This document shows positions 62,311-64,000 of a stretch of 64,000 nt of DNA, one piece after another. Made by a program: the position numbers and the translations under genes. The notes under the pieces are model-generated. The model made no database searches. It was given only the letters and a program-made list of their open reading frames with translations, and was not told the DNA's origin. The stretch comes from an uncultured Jannaschia sp. (GTDB taxonomy: Bacteria; Pseudomonadota; Alphaproteobacteria; Rhodobacterales; Rhodobacteraceae), in the NCBI GenBank assembly GCA_947494145.1, contig CANLTZ010000006.1:146001-210000 (forward strand). Reading direction: 5' to 3'. Position 1 is the stretch's first letter, and each line of letters begins with the position of its first letter.

Positions 62311-63207
62311 ATGTTCAAGCCTGATCTTACCCGAGACGACGTCACGCCAGAGTCAGTCTGGCTCAATCGTCGGCAAATCATCGCGGCGTTGGGCGCCGGG
62401 TCGATTGCGGGGGGGCTTCCCTTGGCCGCAAATGCGCTGGAGGAGCTGGAACCACATACTTGGGAGCAGATCACCACCTATAACAACTTCTACGAATTCG
62501 GCACGAGCAAGAGCGACCCGGCCGAGAATTCGCAGGACATGGTCACTGACCCCTGGACGGTGAAGGTGGACGGGTTGGTCGACAACCCGGGCGAGTATTC
62601 GCTGGCTGACCTTATCGGAGACATCCCCACGGAAGAGCGGATCTATCGCTTCCGCTGTGTAGAAGCCTGGTCGATGGTCATTCCTTGGAACGGCTTTGAG
62701 CTGAACAAGCTGCTCAACAAGGTCGGTGTGCAGGACGGCGCGGGCTATGTCGCCTTTGAAACAGCGGTTTTGCCAGACGTTATGGAAGGGGTGAAGTTTC
62801 CGATTCTGGACTGGCCCTATAAGGAAGGCCTGCGTCTCGACGAAGCGATGCACCCGCTCACCATCATGGCGACCGGGATCTACGATAAGCCCATTCCGAA
62901 CCAGAACGGTGCCCCCATGCGTCTGGTGGTGCCATGGAAGTATGGCTTCAAGTCGATCAAGACAATTGTGCGGATCAGTCTGGTTGCGGAGCAGCCTGTG
63001 AATACGTGGCAGCATTCCGCCGCGAACGAATACGGGTTCTTTGCCAACGTGAACCCGGAAGTGGACCACCCGCGTTGGAGCCAGGCGAGTGAGCGGGTCA
63101 TCGGGGCTGGCCTGTTTGGCAGTCGGATCGATACGTTGATGTTCAACGGCTATGCCGACCAGGTTGCCTCGCTCTATGAGGGCATGGACCTGCGAAAGAA
63201 CTTCTGA
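62311..63207 (+). CDS. msrP: Protein-methionine-sulfoxide reductase catalytic subunit MsrP
   Basis: A 298-residue periplasmic molybdopterin enzyme that repairs oxidised methionines. The Tat signal has the twin Arg at residues 20-21 ([17 protein letters not shown]) with cleavage after ANA. The Mo-ligand Cys116 lies in [15 protein letters not shown], the YedY hallmark, and the MAPPNGAP-like [18 protein letters not shown] later. The next gene is its membrane partner after only 3 bases, confirming the call. Confidence 0.93.
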   Translation: MFKPDLTRDDVTPESVWLNRRQIIAALGAGSIAGGLPLAANALEELEPHTWEQITTYNNFYEFGTSKSDPAENSQDMVTDPWTVKVDGLVDNPGEYSLADLIGDIPTEERIYRFRCVEAWSMVIPWNGFELNKLLNKVGVQDGAGYVAFETAVLPDVMEGVKFPILDWPYKEGLRLDEAMHPLTIMATGIYDKPIPNQNGAPMRLVVPWKYGFKSIKTIVRISLVAEQPVNTWQHSAANEYGFFANVNPEVDHPRWSQASERVIGAGLFGSRIDTLMFNGYADQVASLYEGMDLRKNF

Positions 63208-63210
63208 CCT

Positions 63211-63825
63211 ATGGGCGCAGCAGCCACTTTTGGCCCCCGAATTTCGGGGGTGGTGCGTAAGCTGCCCACCTGGCCAGTATATCTGGCTGGGATGGTCCCT
63301 GGTGGTTGGCTTATCTGGCGCGCATTGACCAACCAACTTGGCATGGACCCGGTGAAGACGCTTGAGCACGAGCTTGGCTTGTTGTCGCTGCAATTCTTGC
63401 TCGCATCGCTCTGTGTGACGCCGCTGCTCAGATTTGCGCGGATCAATCTTCTGAAGTTTCGAAAGGCACTGGGGCTGCTGGCCTTTGGCTACTTGGTACT
63501 TCACTTCCTCGTCTGGCTCTTCCTGGATTTGCAGATGCGTTGGAGCACGATCGGGGCTGAGATCGTGAAGCGCCCCTATCTCACAATCGGCTTCGCTGCC
63601 TTCGTGCTGTTGTTGCCTGTGGCGGCCACGTCTTGGCAGGGGGCGGTGAAGAGCATGGGCGCATTGGCTTGGCAGCGCCTCCACCGCCTTGTGTATGTAG
63701 CGGTCCTTCTGGGAGCAGTGCATTTCGTCATGCAGGAAAAGGTATGGAGCTTGGAATCGCTTCTGTACCTGGCGGCTGCCACGCTTCTTGTAGGGATGAG
63801 ATTCCTTTGGGTTCGGAGCTGGTAG
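63211..63825 (+). CDS. msrQ: MsrQ heme-binding membrane subunit
   Basis: A 204-residue ferric-reductase-like membrane protein with about six helices: WPVYLAGMVPGGWLIW, the GLLSLQFLLASLCVTPLLRF helix, GLLAFGYLVLHFLVWLF (with heme His), YLTIGFAAFVLLLPVAATSW, RLHRLVYVAVLLGAVHFVM (with heme His) and the last one. The usual YedZ heme-site His positions are kept. It passes electrons from the quinone pool to MsrP. It starts 3 bases after the msrP stop. Confidence 0.92.
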   Translation: MGAAATFGPRISGVVRKLPTWPVYLAGMVPGGWLIWRALTNQLGMDPVKTLEHELGLLSLQFLLASLCVTPLLRFARINLLKFRKALGLLAFGYLVLHFLVWLFLDLQMRWSTIGAEIVKRPYLTIGFAAFVLLLPVAATSWQGAVKSMGALAWQRLHRLVYVAVLLGAVHFVMQEKVWSLESLLYLAAATLLVGMRFLWVRSW

Positions 63826-64000
63826 GCAGTTTTCTAGGCAGTCTGGATGCACGACTCGTCCATAGAACGCCCGGAAATGCGGCATTGCCCTAGGGTTAGG
63901 CAGGCAATGAGCTTGGAAAAATCGAAAAATTCTACATCTAACTATTTGTTAAAAAACAGATTTTCCAAAAGATCGGAAAAAATCGCATATTCCCCCAAAA
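63826..64000. other. AT-rich tail with a spaced inverted repeat
   Basis: The last 175 bases have no gene. From about 63905 on they become strongly A/T-rich, unlike the rest of the window, with runs such as GAAAAATCGAAAAATTC and ATCGGAAAAAATCGC. TTGGAAAA (63913-63920) and TTTTCCAA (63961-63968) form an inverted repeat with a 40-base spacer. It may be a promoter or binding region for a gene outside the window. Confidence 0.5.

Noticed and set aside
1..64000. CRISPR arrays, tRNA or rRNA genes, insertion sequences, phage or toxin-antitoxin systems
   Set aside because: None was recognised when reading both strands. No repeated spacer pattern, transposase, integrase or tRNA-like cloverleaf stood out, although a dedicated tRNA scan was not possible.

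Overview
The window looks like chromosomal DNA from a Rhodobacterales (Roseobacter-group) alphaproteobacterium. The basis is high GC, an AddAB rather than RecBCD repair pair, a RegB/RegA (PrrB/PrrA) redox pair, a rhizobial-type rhamnose operon (rhaRSTPQUK diverging from rhaDI), an AmgK/MurU peptidoglycan-recycling pair and MsrPQ. Coding density is high, and many neighbours overlap by ATGA or GTGA, which marks translationally coupled operons. I found no rRNA, tRNA, CRISPR array, insertion sequence or prophage. || 1-6.6 kb: a tripartite tricarboxylate transporter (tctC-B-A) with a Tm-1-like/UPF0261 gene diverges from an IclR-family regulator and a class III aminotransferase. The start of another gene is cut by the left edge. 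|| 6.6-14.0 kb: a homoprotocatechuate (3,4-dihydroxyphenylacetate) meta-cleavage operon. Divergent hpaR faces hpaF-hpaE-(HD hydrolase)-hpaD-(aromatic amino acid decarboxylase)-hpaG-hpaH. This is the most unusual part of the window. It carries an AADC-type PLP decarboxylase and a small MESH1/SpoT-like HD hydrolase inside the operon. It has no hpaBC hydroxylase, and what follows hpaH is a decayed hpaI aldolase (5' half missing, frameshift, metal-ligand Asp lost). || 14.0-24.4 kb: L-rhamnose uptake and catabolism: ABC importer (RhaS, T, P, Q), mutarotase, kinase and DeoR-type regulator on the minus strand; the fused aldolase/dehydrogenase RhaD and the isomerase RhaI on the plus strand. || 24.4-28.9 kb: small mixed genes: a Gly-Asp repeat lipoprotein, a P-loop kinase-like protein, a short PhhB, a COG3146-type acyltransferase, a glycerophosphodiesterase and a RidA protein. 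A hairpin-rich gene-free stretch (28.9-29.2 kb) precedes a type I secretion ABC/HlyD pair and a class A penicillin-binding protein. || 34.8-37.1 kb: glnK-amtB and a SpoIIAA-like protein, with strong terminators. || 37.2-49.8 kb: trxA, addA, addB, murU, amgK and tsaE, then a PAS-domain protein (candidate CtrA box upstream) and divergent regB/regA. || 49.8-56.7 kb: small envelope and hypothetical genes around ahcY. || 56.8-64.0 kb: clpB with a near-canonical heat-shock promoter, a fasciclin-domain protein, an FMN-dependent glutamate-synthase-like protein and msrP-msrQ, ending in an unusually AT-rich tail. || All calls come from reading the sequence; no database search was run.
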